Positions 8,373 through 18,486 are shown, counted from the first letter of the stretch. The stretch is 64,000 bases of DNA from Phenylobacterium sp. (GCA_020402745.1 JADBYZ010000013.1:124001-188000), one strand, 5' to 3'. Translations and numbers: made by a program. Notes: generated by a model from the letters alone, not told the origin.

Positions 8373-9344
8373 TCAGGGGATCAGGAGGGTCGACCCGATG
8401 GTCTGGCGGGACTCCAGGGCCTCATGGGCCGCCCGGGCCTGGCTGAGCGGGAAGGTCTGCCCGATCTCGATGTCGATCTCTCCCGCCGCGATCCGCGCAA
8501 AGACCGCCCCGGCGCTGGCGTCCAGTTCCTCGGTCGTCGCCACATAGTCCCCCAGGGTCGGACGGGTCAGGAAGAGCGAGCCCATGGGCATCAGGCGGCC
8601 GGGTTCCACGGCCGGCGGTGGGCCTGAAGCGTTTCCGAAGCTGACAAAGACGCCCCGCCGCGACAGGCTGGCCAGGGTGCCCTCGAAGGTCGCCGCCCCG
8701 ACGGAGTCGTAGGCGACCGAAACCCCTGCACCCTGGGTGATCCTGCGGACCTCGGCCGCCACGTCCTGTTCGCCGTAGAGGATGACGTGGTCGGCCCCCA
8801 GGTCCCGGACCCTGTCTCCCTTGGCGGCGCTCCCGGCCGTCGCGATGACCTGCGCGCCGAGGGCCTTGGCCCACTGCACCAGGATCTGGCCGACGCCTCC
8901 GGCGCCAGCGTGGATGAGAACAGTCTCACCCGGCGCGACGGGCCGGCACCTGAGGAGAAGGAATTCCGCGGTCATGCCCTTGAGCAGGGCCGCGGCCGCC
9001 GCGCGATCCTCCACCCCTTCGGGGATGCGCACCGCGCGGGAGGCGTCTACGCAGTGCCACTCCGCATAGGCGCCGATGGGTCCTGAAGCGAAGGCCACCC
9101 GGTCGCCCGGGGCAAAGCGCGTCACGCCCTCGCCCACGGCGTCCACCTCGCCGGCGCCCTCCATGCCGAGGCCGGAGGGCAGTTTCAGGGGGTAGAGCCC
9201 TGAGCGGTGGTAGGTGTCGATGTAGTTGACGCCGATGGCGGTCTGGCGGACGCGGATCTGGCCCGGACCTGGCGCCGGGGCGTCAAGGTCCACCAGCGCC
9301 AGAACCTCAGGCCCGCCCGTAGCGGTCAGTCGTATCGCCTTCAT
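8373..9344 (-). CDS. NADPH:quinone oxidoreductase family (MDR) protein
   Basis: Medium-chain zinc-independent dehydrogenase of the quinone oxidoreductase (QOR) type, 323 residues. The GroES-like N-terminal half contains GVNYIDTYHRSGLYPLKLPSG, and the Rossmann nucleotide loop is HAGAGGVGQILVQWAKALGA at about 145-164. The fold implies NAD(P)H-dependent reduction of a quinone or enone; the substrate is not readable. It converges on rho across the parS site. It is 3 bp downstream of a dienelactone-hydrolase-like gene and probably cotranscribed with it. Confidence 0.88.
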   Translation of the reverse strand: MKAIRLTATGGPEVLALVDLDAPAPGPGQIRVRQTAIGVNYIDTYHRSGLYPLKLPSGLGMEGAGEVDAVGEGVTRFAPGDRVAFASGPIGAYAEWHCVDASRAVRIPEGVEDRAAAAALLKGMTAEFLLLRCRPVAPGETVLIHAGAGGVGQILVQWAKALGAQVIATAGSAAKGDRVRDLGADHVILYGEQDVAAEVRRITQGAGVSVAYDSVGAATFEGTLASLSRRGVFVSFGNASGPPPAVEPGRLMPMGSLFLTRPTLGDYVATTEELDASAGAVFARIAAGEIDIEIGQTFPLSQARAAHEALESRQTIGSTLLIP

Positions 9345-9347
9345 GGC

Positions 9348-10049
9348 TTAGGCGCTCCCCAGGTGGGTGCGAAGGAAGGCCAGGGAGCGCGATCCGGCCA
9401 GGGCGGCGTCCGCGGCGTGATAGTGCTCGCCGCCGTGCCGGGCGAAGGCGTGGTCGCGACCCGGGTAGGTGTGAACCGTGGCCAGGGGCTGACCTGTCAG
9501 CCCCTCTCGGATCGCCGCCTGGGCGGGGGGCGGGACGAACCCGTCGGCCTCGGCGATGTGCAGCATGACGGGGTTGCGAAGGTGGGTGCTCTCGCCCAGC
9601 AGGCCCTCGATCCCGACGCCATAGTAGGACACGGCCGCATCGGCATCGGTCCGGGTCGCCGTCAACCAGGCCAGCTGGCCGCCCAGGCAGAAGCCCACGG
9701 CGCCGACCTTCCCGGTGCACCCGGGGTCGGAGCGGAGACGAGCGACCGTCGCGGCGATGTCCTTCACCCCGGCGCCGGGGTCAAAGGCGTTCATCAGAGC
9801 GAAGGCCTTCTTCCACTCGGTCTCGGTCTGGTCTGTGATGTCGACGCCGGGTTCAACCCGCCAGAACAGGTCCGGGCAGACAGCCAGGAAGCCCTCGGCG
9901 GCCAGCGCGTCTGTGATGTCGCGCATGACGGCGTTCACACCGAAGATCTCCTGGAGCACCACGACGGCGGGGGCTCTTGCTGCGGCGGGGCGGGCGACAT
10001 AGGCCGACATTTCGCCGCCGTCGACCTGGATGCGGATCGTCTCTCCCAT
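9348..10049 (-). CDS. Dienelactone hydrolase family protein
   Basis: Alpha/beta hydrolase of the DLH family, cytoplasmic, 233 residues. The nucleophile motif GFCLGG has C121, the family Glu is in QEIFG (E34), and the acid and base are in EADGFV and GRDHAF. Many family members hydrolyse carboxymethylenebutenolide; the true substrate is not known here. Paired with the downstream quinone-reductase-like gene (3-bp gap) and divergent from the mnmE operon. Confidence 0.88.
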   Translation of the reverse strand: MGETIRIQVDGGEMSAYVARPAAARAPAVVVLQEIFGVNAVMRDITDALAAEGFLAVCPDLFWRVEPGVDITDQTETEWKKAFALMNAFDPGAGVKDIAATVARLRSDPGCTGKVGAVGFCLGGQLAWLTATRTDADAAVSYYGVGIEGLLGESTHLRNPVMLHIAEADGFVPPPAQAAIREGLTGQPLATVHTYPGRDHAFARHGGEHYHAADAALAGSRSLAFLRTHLGSA

Positions 10050-10178
10050 GGGGGTCTCCTCTCTTTACCGTCACCACACTTAGGCGCGCGCTCCGGCGGG
10101 CGGAAGCGGGTTTTGCGAAGCCGCGTCCCCGCGCTATCGTTGCACCCCGCGCTGGCCAGACTCCGAAAGGACCGCCCC

Positions 10179-10430
10179 ATGAAGATCACGGTCGAGATAG
10201 ACTGCTCCCCCGTCGAGGCCCGGACCTTCCTGGGCCTTCCCGATGTAAGCGAGCTCAATGCCCGCCTTGTCGAAGAAATGCAGGCCCGGATGAACGCCAA
10301 CATCGCCATGCTCTCCCCCGATGAGCTCGTGAAGAACTGGACGGCCTTCGGCGCAGGGGCGCAGGAGCACTTCTCGAAACTGATGACCCAGGCCGCTGGC
10401 ATGGGCATGGGCGCGCCCCGCCCGAAATGA
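10179..10430 (+). CDS. Small DUF6489-type protein of unknown function
   Basis: An 83-residue protein beginning [23 protein letters not shown]. The N-terminal part resembles a small family common in alphaproteobacteria (DUF6489, from memory). No signal peptide or membrane segment is visible; the rest is predicted mostly helical and ends in a Gly/Met-rich tail. It overlaps the mnmE start by ATGA, so it is cotranscribed and probably translationally coupled to it. I do not know its function. Confidence 0.8.
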   Translation: MKITVEIDCSPVEARTFLGLPDVSELNARLVEEMQARMNANIAMLSPDELVKNWTAFGAGAQEHFSKLMTQAAGMGMGAPRPK

Positions 10431-11764
10431 ATGACACGATCTTCGCCCCGGCCACCGCGCCTGGCCGCGCGGCGGTGGCGGTGGTGCGCTTGTCGGGTCC
10501 CCGAGGGGGCGAGGCGCTGGCCGCCCTCGCCGGACGCCGCCCTCCACCGCGCCGCGCGGTCGTCCGCCAGCTGCGGGATGCCGCCGGCCGGGTTCTCGAC
10601 GAGGCCCTGGTCCTCTGGATGCCGGGCCCTGGCAGCTATACCGGGGAGGACAGCGCCGAGCTCCACCTGCACGGGGGTCCCGCCGTCGTCTCGGGCGTCC
10701 TCGAAGCCTTGGCGGGTCTGGGCCTGAGGCTCGCCGAACCGGGGGAGTTCACGCGACGCGCCTTCGAGACTGGCCGGCTCGACCTGGCCCAGGCTGAGGG
10801 TGTGGCCGACCTTATTGAAGCTGAGACGGAAGCCCAGCGCCGGCAGGCCATCGACCAGCTGGGCGGGGCGCTGGGGCGCGCCCAGGAAGTCTGGCGTTCG
10901 GACCTCGTGGAGGCGCTCGCCCTTTTCGAGGCGGCGGTCGACTTTCCCGACGAGGACCTGCCCGAAGATGTCGCCGCCCGGGCGCAACCGGCTCTTGAGC
11001 GCCTGGTCGCGGCCCTTCGGCTGGCCCTGGCGGGGGTTGATCGGGCTGAGCGGGTCCGGGACGGGTTCACCATCGCCCTCACCGGCGCGCCCAATGCCGG
11101 CAAGAGCACCCTTCTCAACGCCCTGTCCCGGCGCGAGGCGGCCATCGTGACCGCCACGCCGGGGACGACGCGCGATGTCATCGAGGTCGCCCTGCAGTTG
11201 AAGGGGTACAAGGTGATCCTGGCGGACACCGCCGGCCTGCGGGACACCCCGGACGAGGTGGAAGCCGAAGGGGTTCGCCGGGCGCGCCGCCGCGCGGAGG
11301 CTGCGGATCTCCGTCTCTGGGTGGTGGACAGCTCGGGTGGTGACGGCTCCCTCGCCCCGGATCTCCTCCGGTCCGGCGATCTCTGCCTCCTGGCCAAGGC
11401 CGACCTTCCGGCCGGGGACGCGGGCGCCCGAGCCCTGGCGGACGCCGCCGGCCTGGGGCTGGAGACGCTCAGAATGAGTGCGCATCGACCCGAGGACGTG
11501 GCCGCTCTGGAAGCCATTCTCTCGGAGCGTGTCATCGCCGCCCTGGGGTCCGCTGAGCCCCCCTCGGCCACACGCCTTCGCCACGCCGCCCTGCTGAGAG
11601 AGGCCCTGCAGCGCCTGGAGAGCGCCCGGGCCCTGTCGGCGGAGCCTGAACTGGCGGCCGAGGACGTTCGTCTGGCCGCCCGCGCCCTCGACCGGATCAC
11701 CGGCAAGATCGGCCCCGAGGACGTTCTGGACCGCATCTTCTCGACCTTCTGTATCGGCAAGTGA
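10427..11764 (+). CDS. mnmE: tRNA modification GTPase MnmE (TrmE)
   Basis: GTPase that with MnmG installs 5-carboxymethylaminomethyl groups at U34 of certain tRNAs. The N-terminal formyl-THF-binding domain begins [20 protein letters not shown]. The G domain carries GAPNAGKST (about 221-229), GTTRD and DTAG. The C-terminal FCIGK supplies the conserved cysteine (C442). At 445 residues the length is normal. mnmG follows after a 94-bp gap that holds a parS site two bases beyond this stop. Confidence 0.96.
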   Translation: MNDTIFAPATAPGRAAVAVVRLSGPRGGEALAALAGRRPPPRRAVVRQLRDAAGRVLDEALVLWMPGPGSYTGEDSAELHLHGGPAVVSGVLEALAGLGLRLAEPGEFTRRAFETGRLDLAQAEGVADLIEAETEAQRRQAIDQLGGALGRAQEVWRSDLVEALALFEAAVDFPDEDLPEDVAARAQPALERLVAALRLALAGVDRAERVRDGFTIALTGAPNAGKSTLLNALSRREAAIVTATPGTTRDVIEVALQLKGYKVILADTAGLRDTPDEVEAEGVRRARRRAEAADLRLWVVDSSGGDGSLAPDLLRSGDLCLLAKADLPAGDAGARALADAAGLGLETLRMSAHRPEDVAALEAILSERVIAALGSAEPPSATRLRHAALLREALQRLESARALSAEPELAAEDVRLAARALDRITGKIGPEDVLDRIFSTFCIGK

Positions 11765-11766
11765 CC

Positions 11767-11782
11767 TGTTTCACGTGAAACA
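11767..11782. other. parS: parS centromere site (second copy)
   Basis: Exact TGTTTCACGTGAAACA, identical to the copy after rho. It lies in the short mnmE-mnmG gap, 2 bp after the mnmE stop and about 7.6 kb from the putative origin. Two exact 16-bp palindromes within 3.5 kb are not expected by chance. Confidence 0.95.
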
Positions 11783-11858
11783 CATTGGGATCTGGTGTAA
11801 GGCCTCGCCGCCTGCCGGCGTTCTCTGCGACGCCCAGCCCTCGGATTGAGTGAGACCC

Positions 11859-13703
11859 ATGTGGGACGTGATCGTCATCGGCGGTGGACACGCCGGCTGT
11901 GAAGCGGCGGCGGCCTCCGCGCGCTTCGGCGCACGCACCCTCCTGCTGACCCACCGGATCGAGACCCTGGGTGAGATGAGCTGCAACCCCGCCATCGGCG
12001 GCCTGGGAAAGGGGCATCTTGTACGGGAGGTTGACGCCCTGGACGGCGTCATGGGCCGGATGGCGGATGCCGCCGGCATCCAGTTTCGCCTCCTCAACCG
12101 CTCCCGGGGCGCAGCGGTCCGCGGCCCCCGGGCGCAGATCGACCGCAAGCTCTACCGCCAGGCCATGCAGGCGGAACTCGCGACGACGCCGGGGCTGAAG
12201 ATTCTGGCCGAGGCTGTCGAGGACCTGGTCGTCGACAACGGCCGGATCGCCGGGGTCGTGGGCGCCTCAGGCCAGACCTACCCCGCCCCCCGGGTGGTTC
12301 TGACGACAGGGACATTCCTGAAGGGCGTCATCCATCTTGGCGAGCAGAGGATCCCCGCTGGCCGGGCGGGCGAGGCGCCGGCCATCGGCCTTTCCGACCG
12401 CCTTTACGCCCTCGGCCTGGCCATGGGGCGGCTTAAGACCGGCACGCCTGCGCGCCTGGACGGCCGCACCATCGCCTGGGACCGGCTCGACAGCCAGGCG
12501 GCGGACGAGGTCCCCAGCCCCTTTTCCTTCCTGACAGACCGGATCACCAACCCTCAGGTCGCCTGCGGCGTCACCGCCACCACGCCGGAGACCCACCGGA
12601 TCATCGCCGAACGCCTGTCGGAGTCCGCCGTCTATGGCGGCCGCATCCAGGGCCGGGGCCCCCGCTACTGCCCCTCCATCGAGGATAAGGTGGTCCGCTT
12701 CGCCGACCGGACGAGCCACCAGATCTTCCTGGAGCCGGAGGGCCTGGATGATCCCACTGTCTATCCGAACGGTATCTCCACCTCTGTGTCGGCGGAGACC
12801 CAGGACCTCTTCCTGAAGACCATCCCCGGCCTGGAGGCGGTGAAGGTGATCCGCCACGGCTACGCCATCGAGTACGACTACGTCGATCCCCGCGAACTCG
12901 ACGCGAGCCTCGAGGTCAAGCGCCTGCCCGGTCTCTATCTCGCCGGCCAGATCAACGGGACCACAGGTTATGAGGAGGCGGCCGCCCAGGGCCTGATGGC
13001 GGGTCTCAACGCCGCCCGCGCGGCTTCCGGCGCCGACGCCGCCGTCTTCCGCCGCGATGAGGCCTATATCGGCGTGCTGATCGACGACCTGGTCACCCGG
13101 GGCGTGACGGAGCCCTACCGGATGTTCACCAGCCGGGCCGAGTTCCGCCTGACTCTTCGGGCGGACAATGCCGACCAGCGGCTGACGGACCGGGGCCTCG
13201 ACCTGGGGTGTATCGGGGCTGTACGGGCCGCGGCCTGGGGCGCCCGGCGGGAAGAACTGGCGGCCGCTCGGCGCCAGGCGGCGGAGCTTGTCCTCACGCC
13301 GGCCCAGGCCGCCCGCGAGGGGCTTCCGGTCAAGGCTGATGGCCAGAGGCGTAACCTCACCGAGCTCCTGGCCTATCCCACCATCGGCTTCGAGGATCTC
13401 GCGCGGATCTGGCCGCAGGTCCGGTCGTGGGGCCCGGCCGTCCGGGAGCAGGTGGAGATCGACGCCGCCTATTCCGGATACCTGGACCGGCAGGCGGCGG
13501 ACGCTGAGGCCTTCCGACGGGATGAGGCCCTTCGCCTGCCCACCGACCTCGACTATGCCGGTGTGGGCGGTCTCTCCAACGAGATCCGCGAGAAGCTCGC
13601 CAGCATCCGGCCCCTGACCCTGGGCCAGGCCGCCCGCATCGAGGGCATGACCCCCGGCGCCCTCACCGCCCTCCTGGCCCATGCCCGACGCCGCGCAGCC
13701 TGA
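11859..13703 (+). CDS. mnmG: tRNA uridine-34 carboxymethylaminomethyl modification enzyme MnmG (GidA)
   Basis: FAD-dependent partner of MnmE in wobble-uridine modification. The FAD loop [10 protein letters not shown] is at the N-terminus, followed by the family motifs [23 protein letters not shown] (in part), [15 protein letters not shown] and [10 protein letters not shown]. The ATG at 11859 gives [13 protein letters not shown] and 614 residues. An in-frame GTG nine bases upstream would add three residues and cannot be excluded. Its 3' end overlaps rsmG by 23 bases. Confidence 0.95.
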   Translation: MWDVIVIGGGHAGCEAAAASARFGARTLLLTHRIETLGEMSCNPAIGGLGKGHLVREVDALDGVMGRMADAAGIQFRLLNRSRGAAVRGPRAQIDRKLYRQAMQAELATTPGLKILAEAVEDLVVDNGRIAGVVGASGQTYPAPRVVLTTGTFLKGVIHLGEQRIPAGRAGEAPAIGLSDRLYALGLAMGRLKTGTPARLDGRTIAWDRLDSQAADEVPSPFSFLTDRITNPQVACGVTATTPETHRIIAERLSESAVYGGRIQGRGPRYCPSIEDKVVRFADRTSHQIFLEPEGLDDPTVYPNGISTSVSAETQDLFLKTIPGLEAVKVIRHGYAIEYDYVDPRELDASLEVKRLPGLYLAGQINGTTGYEEAAAQGLMAGLNAARAASGADAAVFRRDEAYIGVLIDDLVTRGVTEPYRMFTSRAEFRLTLRADNADQRLTDRGLDLGCIGAVRAAAWGARREELAAARRQAAELVLTPAQAAREGLPVKADGQRRNLTELLAYPTIGFEDLARIWPQVRSWGPAVREQVEIDAAYSGYLDRQAADAEAFRRDEALRLPTDLDYAGVGGLSNEIREKLASIRPLTLGQAARIEGMTPGALTALLAHARRRAA

Positions 13704-14337
13704 AGCCGGCCCGGCCCTCACCGCAGAGGCCTTCGCCGCCCTCACGGGTGCGGACGCGCGGGCCCTGGCGGATCTGGAGGCCTACCGTCAACTCCTGGAG
13801 GACTGGACCCAGAGGATGAACCTGGTGGGTCCTTCGACCCTGCCGGCCTTCTGGTCCCGGCACGCCCTGGACTCCGCCCAGCTCCTGCCCCTGGCGCCCG
13901 AGGCCTTGACCTGGGCCGATCTCGGGACAGGCGCCGGTCTTCCCGGGGTGGTGCTGGCCATACTCGGCCGGAACCGCCCGGGCTTCCATGTCCACCTTGT
14001 TGAAAGCATGGCGAAACGATGCCGCTTCCTGGAGGCCGTCGTCGCTCAGCTCGGTCTGCCCGCCAGTGTCCACGCCGCCCGGGGGGAAAACCTCGACCTG
14101 ACTGTGGATATCGTCACCTCCCGGGCTTGCGCGCCCTTGGTCCGACTGCTTGGATACGCCCGGCCCTACTTTCTCAGAGGGGCGACGGGTTTATTCCTTA
14201 AAGGTCAAGATGTTGTGGCTGAAATCAAAGAGGCCACAAGATCATGGGAGTTTGAGGTGGAAATCCTGCCCAGTCTGAGCGATGATCGAGGTCGTGTCCT
14301 TCGTATCCGGAGCTCCGGTCGTGGTCCCCGTCGCTGA
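13681..14337 (+). CDS. rsmG: 16S rRNA (guanine527-N7)-methyltransferase RsmG (GidB)
   Basis: SAM-dependent methyltransferase acting on G527 of 16S rRNA; loss in other bacteria gives low-level streptomycin resistance. The SAM-binding motif [16 protein letters not shown] is at about 78-93, with the family [18 protein letters not shown] segment upstream. 218 residues. It overlaps both mnmG (23 bp) and parA (56 bp if parA starts at its first ATG), the classical mnmG-rsmG-parA-parB cluster. Confidence 0.94.
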   Translation: MPDAAQPEAGPALTAEAFAALTGADARALADLEAYRQLLEDWTQRMNLVGPSTLPAFWSRHALDSAQLLPLAPEALTWADLGTGAGLPGVVLAILGRNRPGFHVHLVESMAKRCRFLEAVVAQLGLPASVHAARGENLDLTVDIVTSRACAPLVRLLGYARPYFLRGATGLFLKGQDVVAEIKEATRSWEFEVEILPSLSDDRGRVLRIRSSGRGPRR

Positions 14338-15142
14338 AGCCTCCCGCCCCCGCCCGCTCCGCGTCCTGGTTGTCGCCAACCAGAAGGGCGGGGTCGGCAA
14401 GACCACCACCGCCATCAACCTTGGCACTGCGCTGGCGGCTGTGGGCGAACGGGTCCTGCTGATCGACTCTGATCCTCAGGGCAACGCCTCCACAGGCCTG
14501 GGCGTTCCCCGGGCTGATCGCCGCGTCACCCTCTACGATGTCCTGATGGGAGCGACCCCGCTCCTCGACGCCGTCACGGCCACCCGCCTTCCCGGCCTGG
14601 ACCTCGCCCCGGCGGACCCCGATCTGTCGGGCGTCGAGATCGAGCTAGGCCAGGAGGCCCGCCGGTCCTTCCGGCTCCGTGACGCCCTTCAGGCGGTCCG
14701 GGACTCCGGTCGGTACACCTATGTCCTGATCGACTGCCCACCGTCCTTGAACCTTCTGACGGTCAACGCCATGGCGGCTGCGGATGCGGTTCTGGTGCCG
14801 CTGCAGTGCGAATTCTTCGCCCTGGAGGGACTGAGCCAGCTCATGCGGACGGTGGACCTCGTCCGCGGCAGCCTCAATCCCCGGCTGGAGATTCAGGGCG
14901 TGGTCCTGACCATGTTCGACAGGCGCAATCGGCTTTCTGAGCAGGTGGCCGGGGATGTCCGCAGCCATTTCGGCGACACCGTCTATCGGACGGTGATCCC
15001 GAGGAACGTGCGGGTCTCCGAAGCGCCCTCCTTCGGCAAGCCGGTTCTGGTTTATGACATCCATTGCGCTGGCAGCCAGGCTTACCTGAAGCTGGCCCGC
15101 GAGGTCGTGCAGCGCGAACGCGCCCGGCGCGAGGCGGCCTGA
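14282..15142 (+). CDS. parA: Chromosome partitioning ATPase ParA
   Basis: Deviant Walker ATPase that moves ParB-parS complexes to segregate newly replicated origins. Walker A is KGGVGKTT at residues 35-42, with DSDPQGN and DCPPSLN downstream. The first ATG gives 286 residues and overlaps rsmG by 56 bases. A GTG at 14321 would give 273 residues, closer to the C. crescentus protein length, so the N-terminal 13 residues are uncertain. parB follows after 10 bp. Confidence 0.95.
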   Translation: MIEVVSFVSGAPVVVPVAEASRPRPLRVLVVANQKGGVGKTTTAINLGTALAAVGERVLLIDSDPQGNASTGLGVPRADRRVTLYDVLMGATPLLDAVTATRLPGLDLAPADPDLSGVEIELGQEARRSFRLRDALQAVRDSGRYTYVLIDCPPSLNLLTVNAMAAADAVLVPLQCEFFALEGLSQLMRTVDLVRGSLNPRLEIQGVVLTMFDRRNRLSEQVAGDVRSHFGDTVYRTVIPRNVRVSEAPSFGKPVLVYDIHCAGSQAYLKLAREVVQRERARREAA

Positions 15143-15152
15143 GGAGGCCCCC

Positions 15153-16025
15153 ATGGTCGAAAAGCGCGGACTTGGCCGGGGACTCTCGGCCCTCCTCGGG
15201 GAGGCGGCCCCGCCGCTCCCGCCGCCGCCCGGCAGCGTGGCCGAAATCCCCATCGACCGGATCCAGCGGTTTGAGGGCCAGCCGCGGTCCCGCTTCGCTC
15301 CAGAGGAAATGGACGCCCTGACCGAGTCCATCCGGGTGAATGGCGTTCTGCAGCCGATCCTGGTCAGGCTCCACCCCTTCAACGAGGGCGAGTTCGAGTT
15401 GATCGCCGGTGAACGGCGCTGGCAGGCTTCGCAAAGGGCTGGACTTCACGTCATCCCTGCTCTCATCCGCGAGATGAGCGATGTCCAGCAACTCGAGGCG
15501 GCGATCGCCGAGAACGTGCAGAGGGAGTCCCTCACCCCCATCGAGGAGGCCGCAGGTTACCAGCGCCTGATCGAGCAACATGACCGCACCCAGGCCCAGG
15601 TGGCTGAGGCCATGGGCAAGAGCCGATCTCACGTCGCCAACGCCATCCGGCTCCTGAGCCTGCCCCCTGAAATCCAGACCATGTTGGCGGAGGCCAGGCT
15701 CACCGCAGGTCATGCCAGGGCCCTGCTCGGCGCCCCGGACCCCTTGTCGGCCGCCCTCTTGGTGGTCGAACGCGGGCTTTCGGTCCGCGACACCGAGGCC
15801 CTGGTCAAGCGCCTTCATGCGGATGGCGAGGCGGACCGGCCGGCCCGGAGCTCCAGCCCTCCCGTCCGGAAAGACACCGACACCCTGGCGCTTGAGGCCG
15901 ACCTTTCCAACACCCTGGGCCTGAGGGTCGAGGTCTCGGACAAGGGGGGGTATGGCGAGGTCCGGGTCCATTACGCCGCCCTGGAGCAGCTCGACGAAAT
16001 CTGCCGCCGGCTCTCGCGCCGCTAG
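15153..16025 (+). CDS. parB: Chromosome partitioning protein ParB (CTPase clamp)
   Basis: Binds parS and slides as a CTP-dependent clamp. The N-terminus is KRGLGRGLSALLGE (ParA-interacting), and the CTP-binding motif is GERRWQASQRAG. The helix-turn-helix region contains ENVQRESLTPIEEA and GKSRSHVANAIRLL. A proline-rich linker precedes the C-terminal dimerisation domain. 290 residues. Two matching parS sites lie 3-7 kb upstream in the same window. A perfect-stem hairpin follows the stop. Confidence 0.96.
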   Translation: MVEKRGLGRGLSALLGEAAPPLPPPPGSVAEIPIDRIQRFEGQPRSRFAPEEMDALTESIRVNGVLQPILVRLHPFNEGEFELIAGERRWQASQRAGLHVIPALIREMSDVQQLEAAIAENVQRESLTPIEEAAGYQRLIEQHDRTQAQVAEAMGKSRSHVANAIRLLSLPPEIQTMLAEARLTAGHARALLGAPDPLSAALLVVERGLSVRDTEALVKRLHADGEADRPARSSSPPVRKDTDTLALEADLSNTLGLRVEVSDKGGYGEVRVHYAALEQLDEICRRLSRR

Positions 16026-16034
16026 AGCCTCTTC

Positions 16035-16057
16035 CTTTCAGACGGAACGTCTGAAAG
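16035..16057 (+). terminator. Hairpin after parB (possible terminator)
   Basis: Perfect 10-bp stem CTTTCAGACG / CGTCTGAAAG with a 3-base loop GAA, starting 9 bp after the parB stop. There is no U-tract, so intrinsic termination is uncertain. It may instead be an RNA-stabilising or repeat-derived element. Confidence 0.45.
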
Positions 16058-16087
16058 GGCAGAATAGGCGCTTATTTCAATATGTTA

Positions 16088-16137
16088 GATCATGTTTCGA
16101 TCCGATAACCGGTTCCCACTTATCGGAACATAATCTA
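16088..16137. repeat. Alphaproteobacterial palindromic intergenic repeat, copy A
   Basis: Nested palindrome. Inner arms TCCGATAA / TTATCGGA surround an 11-base spacer CCGGTTCCCAC; outer arms TAGATCATGT / ACATAATCTA differ at one pair. The 27-base core (16101-16127) is identical, in reverse orientation, to copy B at 23655-23681. The core resembles the widespread alphaproteobacterial repeat containing GTGGGAACCGG (recalled, not searched). Confidence 0.8.
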
Positions 16138-16147
16138 GGCTGGGCTC

Positions 16148-16900
16148 ATGCCGGCCCTCTATGACTCCATCGGCGCGGGGTATGAGACCCTCCGCCGGCC
16201 CGATCCCCGCATCGCGTCACGTCTTCACGCCGCCCTCGGGCCGGCGCGGACCGTGCTCAATGTCGGGGCCGGAACCGGAAACTACGAGCCTGCAGAGCGG
16301 GCGGTCCTCGCGGTCGAACCCGCCGCCCGGATGATCCAGCGCCGGCCGCCGGGCTCCGCGCCGGTCGTCCAGGCCACGGCGGCGGCCCTTCCCTTCGCCG
16401 AGGGGACCTTCGACGCCGCCCTGGCGGTCCTGACCGTCCACCACTGGCCCGATCCCCTGGCCGGCCTGAGGGAGGTGAGGCGGGTCACCCGGGGCCGCAT
16501 CGTGATCCTGACCTTCGACCCCGCCTCCCGGCCCTGGCTGACCGACTACCTCCCCGGCCTGGCCGCCCTGGATGAAGCCCAGATGCCCCCGCTCGAGGTG
16601 TATCGCACCGCCCTCGGAACCGTTCGCGTCGAACCCCTCCTGACGCCCCACGACTGTGTCGATGGCTTCCTCCATGCCTACTGGCGAAGGCCGCACGCCT
16701 ATCTTGATCCTCGAATCCGCTCGGGAAGCTCGTCCTTCCATGCTTTGAAGGATGTCGATGCAGGCCTGGGCCGGTTGAAGGCCGACCTGGACTCCGGGGA
16801 CTGGCAAGGCCGCTACGCTCACCTCACGGGGCTGGAGGAATACGACGCCGGATACCGGCTCCTGGTGGCTGAGCCCTCGGGCAACCCGCCGGATCACTGA
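16148..16900 (+). CDS. Class I SAM-dependent methyltransferase, substrate unknown
   Basis: 250 residues with a Rossmann-type SAM motif VLNVGAGTGNYEP (about 38-50), then FAEGTFDAALAVLTVHHWPDP, typical of the ubiE/Methyltransf_11 group. No signal peptide or membrane segment is visible. The substrate cannot be inferred from sequence or neighbours. It stands alone on the plus strand between a palindromic repeat and the convergent holA. Confidence 0.82.
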   Translation: MPALYDSIGAGYETLRRPDPRIASRLHAALGPARTVLNVGAGTGNYEPAERAVLAVEPAARMIQRRPPGSAPVVQATAAALPFAEGTFDAALAVLTVHHWPDPLAGLREVRRVTRGRIVILTFDPASRPWLTDYLPGLAALDEAQMPPLEVYRTALGTVRVEPLLTPHDCVDGFLHAYWRRPHAYLDPRIRSGSSSFHALKDVDAGLGRLKADLDSGDWQGRYAHLTGLEEYDAGYRLLVAEPSGNPPDH

Positions 16901-16927
16901 AACCCACCGTATCCGGAGGATCGCGGG

Positions 16928-17980
16928 CTAAAGTCCCAGTCGGCGGGCCTTGGCGGCGATTTGCAGGGCCAGGCGCTCGGCGATCAGGGCGTCCGGCGCC
17001 CGCGCGGTCTTGCAGGCCCGGTCTGCGGCGAGGACGTCGGCCGTGATCCCGTCGAGGTTTTCCAGGCTCCAGGCCCGCGCCTGCCGCAGAAATTCCCGCT
17101 CATCCTTCCAGAAGACTCCCGAGGCCTTGGCCGCCTCCTGCAGTCCCGCGCCGTTCCGGGTCAGGGTCAGGGTGCGACGAAGCCTTCCGAGATGCTGGCC
17201 CAGGGCGCGAACCGCCCCCGGACCGGACAGACCCTCCTGAGCCGCCCGCCTCAGTCCCGCCTGGGCCTCGGCCAGACGCCCGCCGAAGGCGTCGGAAGCC
17301 GCGCCGGCGAGAGACGCCTCCGGCTCGACGCCCAGGAAGGACTCCAGGTCCTTGGGACCTGCCGTCATCCCCGACCCGGGACCGAGGAAGAGAGCGAGGC
17401 GCTCGATCTCGCTACGGGCGACGCCGCGCTCGTGTGGCAGCCGGGCGACAAAGAGGGCGAGGGCCTCGGCGTTGAGGCCGACGCCGTCCTTCGCCAGGGC
17501 CTCCCGCGTCATGCGGGCGACATCGCCCGCTTCGTCCTCATAGCAGGGAATGACCGCACAGCCCTCGGCCTTCTCGGCCGCCCGGCGCAGGGCCGAGTCC
17601 TTCCCCAAGGCCCCGGCCTCCACCAGGAAGAAGGCCTCGGGATTGAGCTCGCCCGACAGCAACCGGCCTAGGGCCTCCACCGCCAGCTTCTCACTCGCCA
17701 CCCGCTCGCCGCCGAGGCGCAGGCGGACGAGCCTGCGGCCGCCCATCAGGGACTGGGCGGCTAGCTCCCCCTCGAGACTACCCTCATCGCCGGAAAGATC
17801 GCCCTCGGTGAGGACCGCCACGTTGAAGGGATCTTCCGGGTCCTCGGTCACGACCCGGGCCAGCTGGGCGGCACGCTCCCGCACCACCCCCAGGTCTCGG
17901 CCATAAATGACGGCGGCGCGGACCTGGGGGTCTGGTTTCGCCAGGAACCGTTCCAGATCGGGCCGCCGGCTCAGGATCAC
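16928..17980 (-). CDS. holA: DNA polymerase III delta subunit
   Basis: Clamp-loader subunit that opens the beta clamp. 350 residues beginning (GTG) MILSRRPDLERFLAKPDPQVRAAVIYG, matching the HolA N-terminal AAA+-like domain, with RLPHERGVARSEIERLALF and the C-terminal all-helical collar region. The GTG start is 5 bp after the lptE stop, so leuS-lptE-holA read as one operon, the usual alphaproteobacterial order. Confidence 0.9.
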   Translation of the reverse strand: MILSRRPDLERFLAKPDPQVRAAVIYGRDLGVVRERAAQLARVVTEDPEDPFNVAVLTEGDLSGDEGSLEGELAAQSLMGGRRLVRLRLGGERVASEKLAVEALGRLLSGELNPEAFFLVEAGALGKDSALRRAAEKAEGCAVIPCYEDEAGDVARMTREALAKDGVGLNAEALALFVARLPHERGVARSEIERLALFLGPGSGMTAGPKDLESFLGVEPEASLAGAASDAFGGRLAEAQAGLRRAAQEGLSGPGAVRALGQHLGRLRRTLTLTRNGAGLQEAAKASGVFWKDEREFLRQARAWSLENLDGITADVLAADRACKTARAPDALIAERLALQIAAKARRLGL

Positions 17981-17985
17981 CCGCG

Positions 17986-18486
17986 TCAGGACCCCTGGCC
18001 TGCGAGAAAGGCGGCGAGCTCCAGATGAATCCGGCGGGCGGCCTCCTGGGCGGCCCGGGCCTGCGCGTCCTGCTGCGCGATCACCGAGGCATAGGGCTGG
18101 TCAGCGGAGTCGTAGGTGAGCTCCACCCGAACCTTGCCGGTCTTCAGGGCCTCGCCGGGCGCTGCTGCACTGAAGGTGTAGGCGGCGGTCAGGACATACT
18201 CATAGCGCGTGGCGACGTTATCGACCCGGACGCCGCGGGGATAGCGAAGTTCGGAAAGGGCGACGTCCAGGCGATAGGCGGGCGCCGAAGACGCCCTGCG
18301 CCCCAGGGCGTCGTCCAGCTGTTCGCGCAGCAACGCGCCGGCCCGGCCCTCCGGCGTGGTCACCTCGACGGCGGCCAGCCCCGCCCCAAGGTCCGGGGTC
18401 GCATAGAGAGGCGTGAAGCCGCACCCCGCGAGCAGGAGCAACGAGGCGAAGCCCGCCCCCCGGAGCACAGCCGCCAGCGGGCTCAT
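17986..18486 (-). CDS. lptE: LPS-assembly lipoprotein LptE
   Basis: Outer-membrane lipoprotein that plugs LptD and helps insert lipopolysaccharide. 166 residues with a lipoprotein signal: a hydrophobic stretch and lipobox LLLAGC (Cys about 22), followed by GFTPLYA, a hallmark of alphaproteobacterial LptE. Overlaps leuS by ATGA upstream and is 5 bp from holA downstream. The leuS-lptE-holA order supports the call. Confidence 0.88.
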   Translation of the reverse strand: MSPLAAVLRGAGFASLLLLAGCGFTPLYATPDLGAGLAAVEVTTPEGRAGALLREQLDDALGRRASSAPAYRLDVALSELRYPRGVRVDNVATRYEYVLTAAYTFSAAAPGEALKTGKVRVELTYDSADQPYASVIAQQDAQARAAQEAARRIHLELAAFLAGQGS

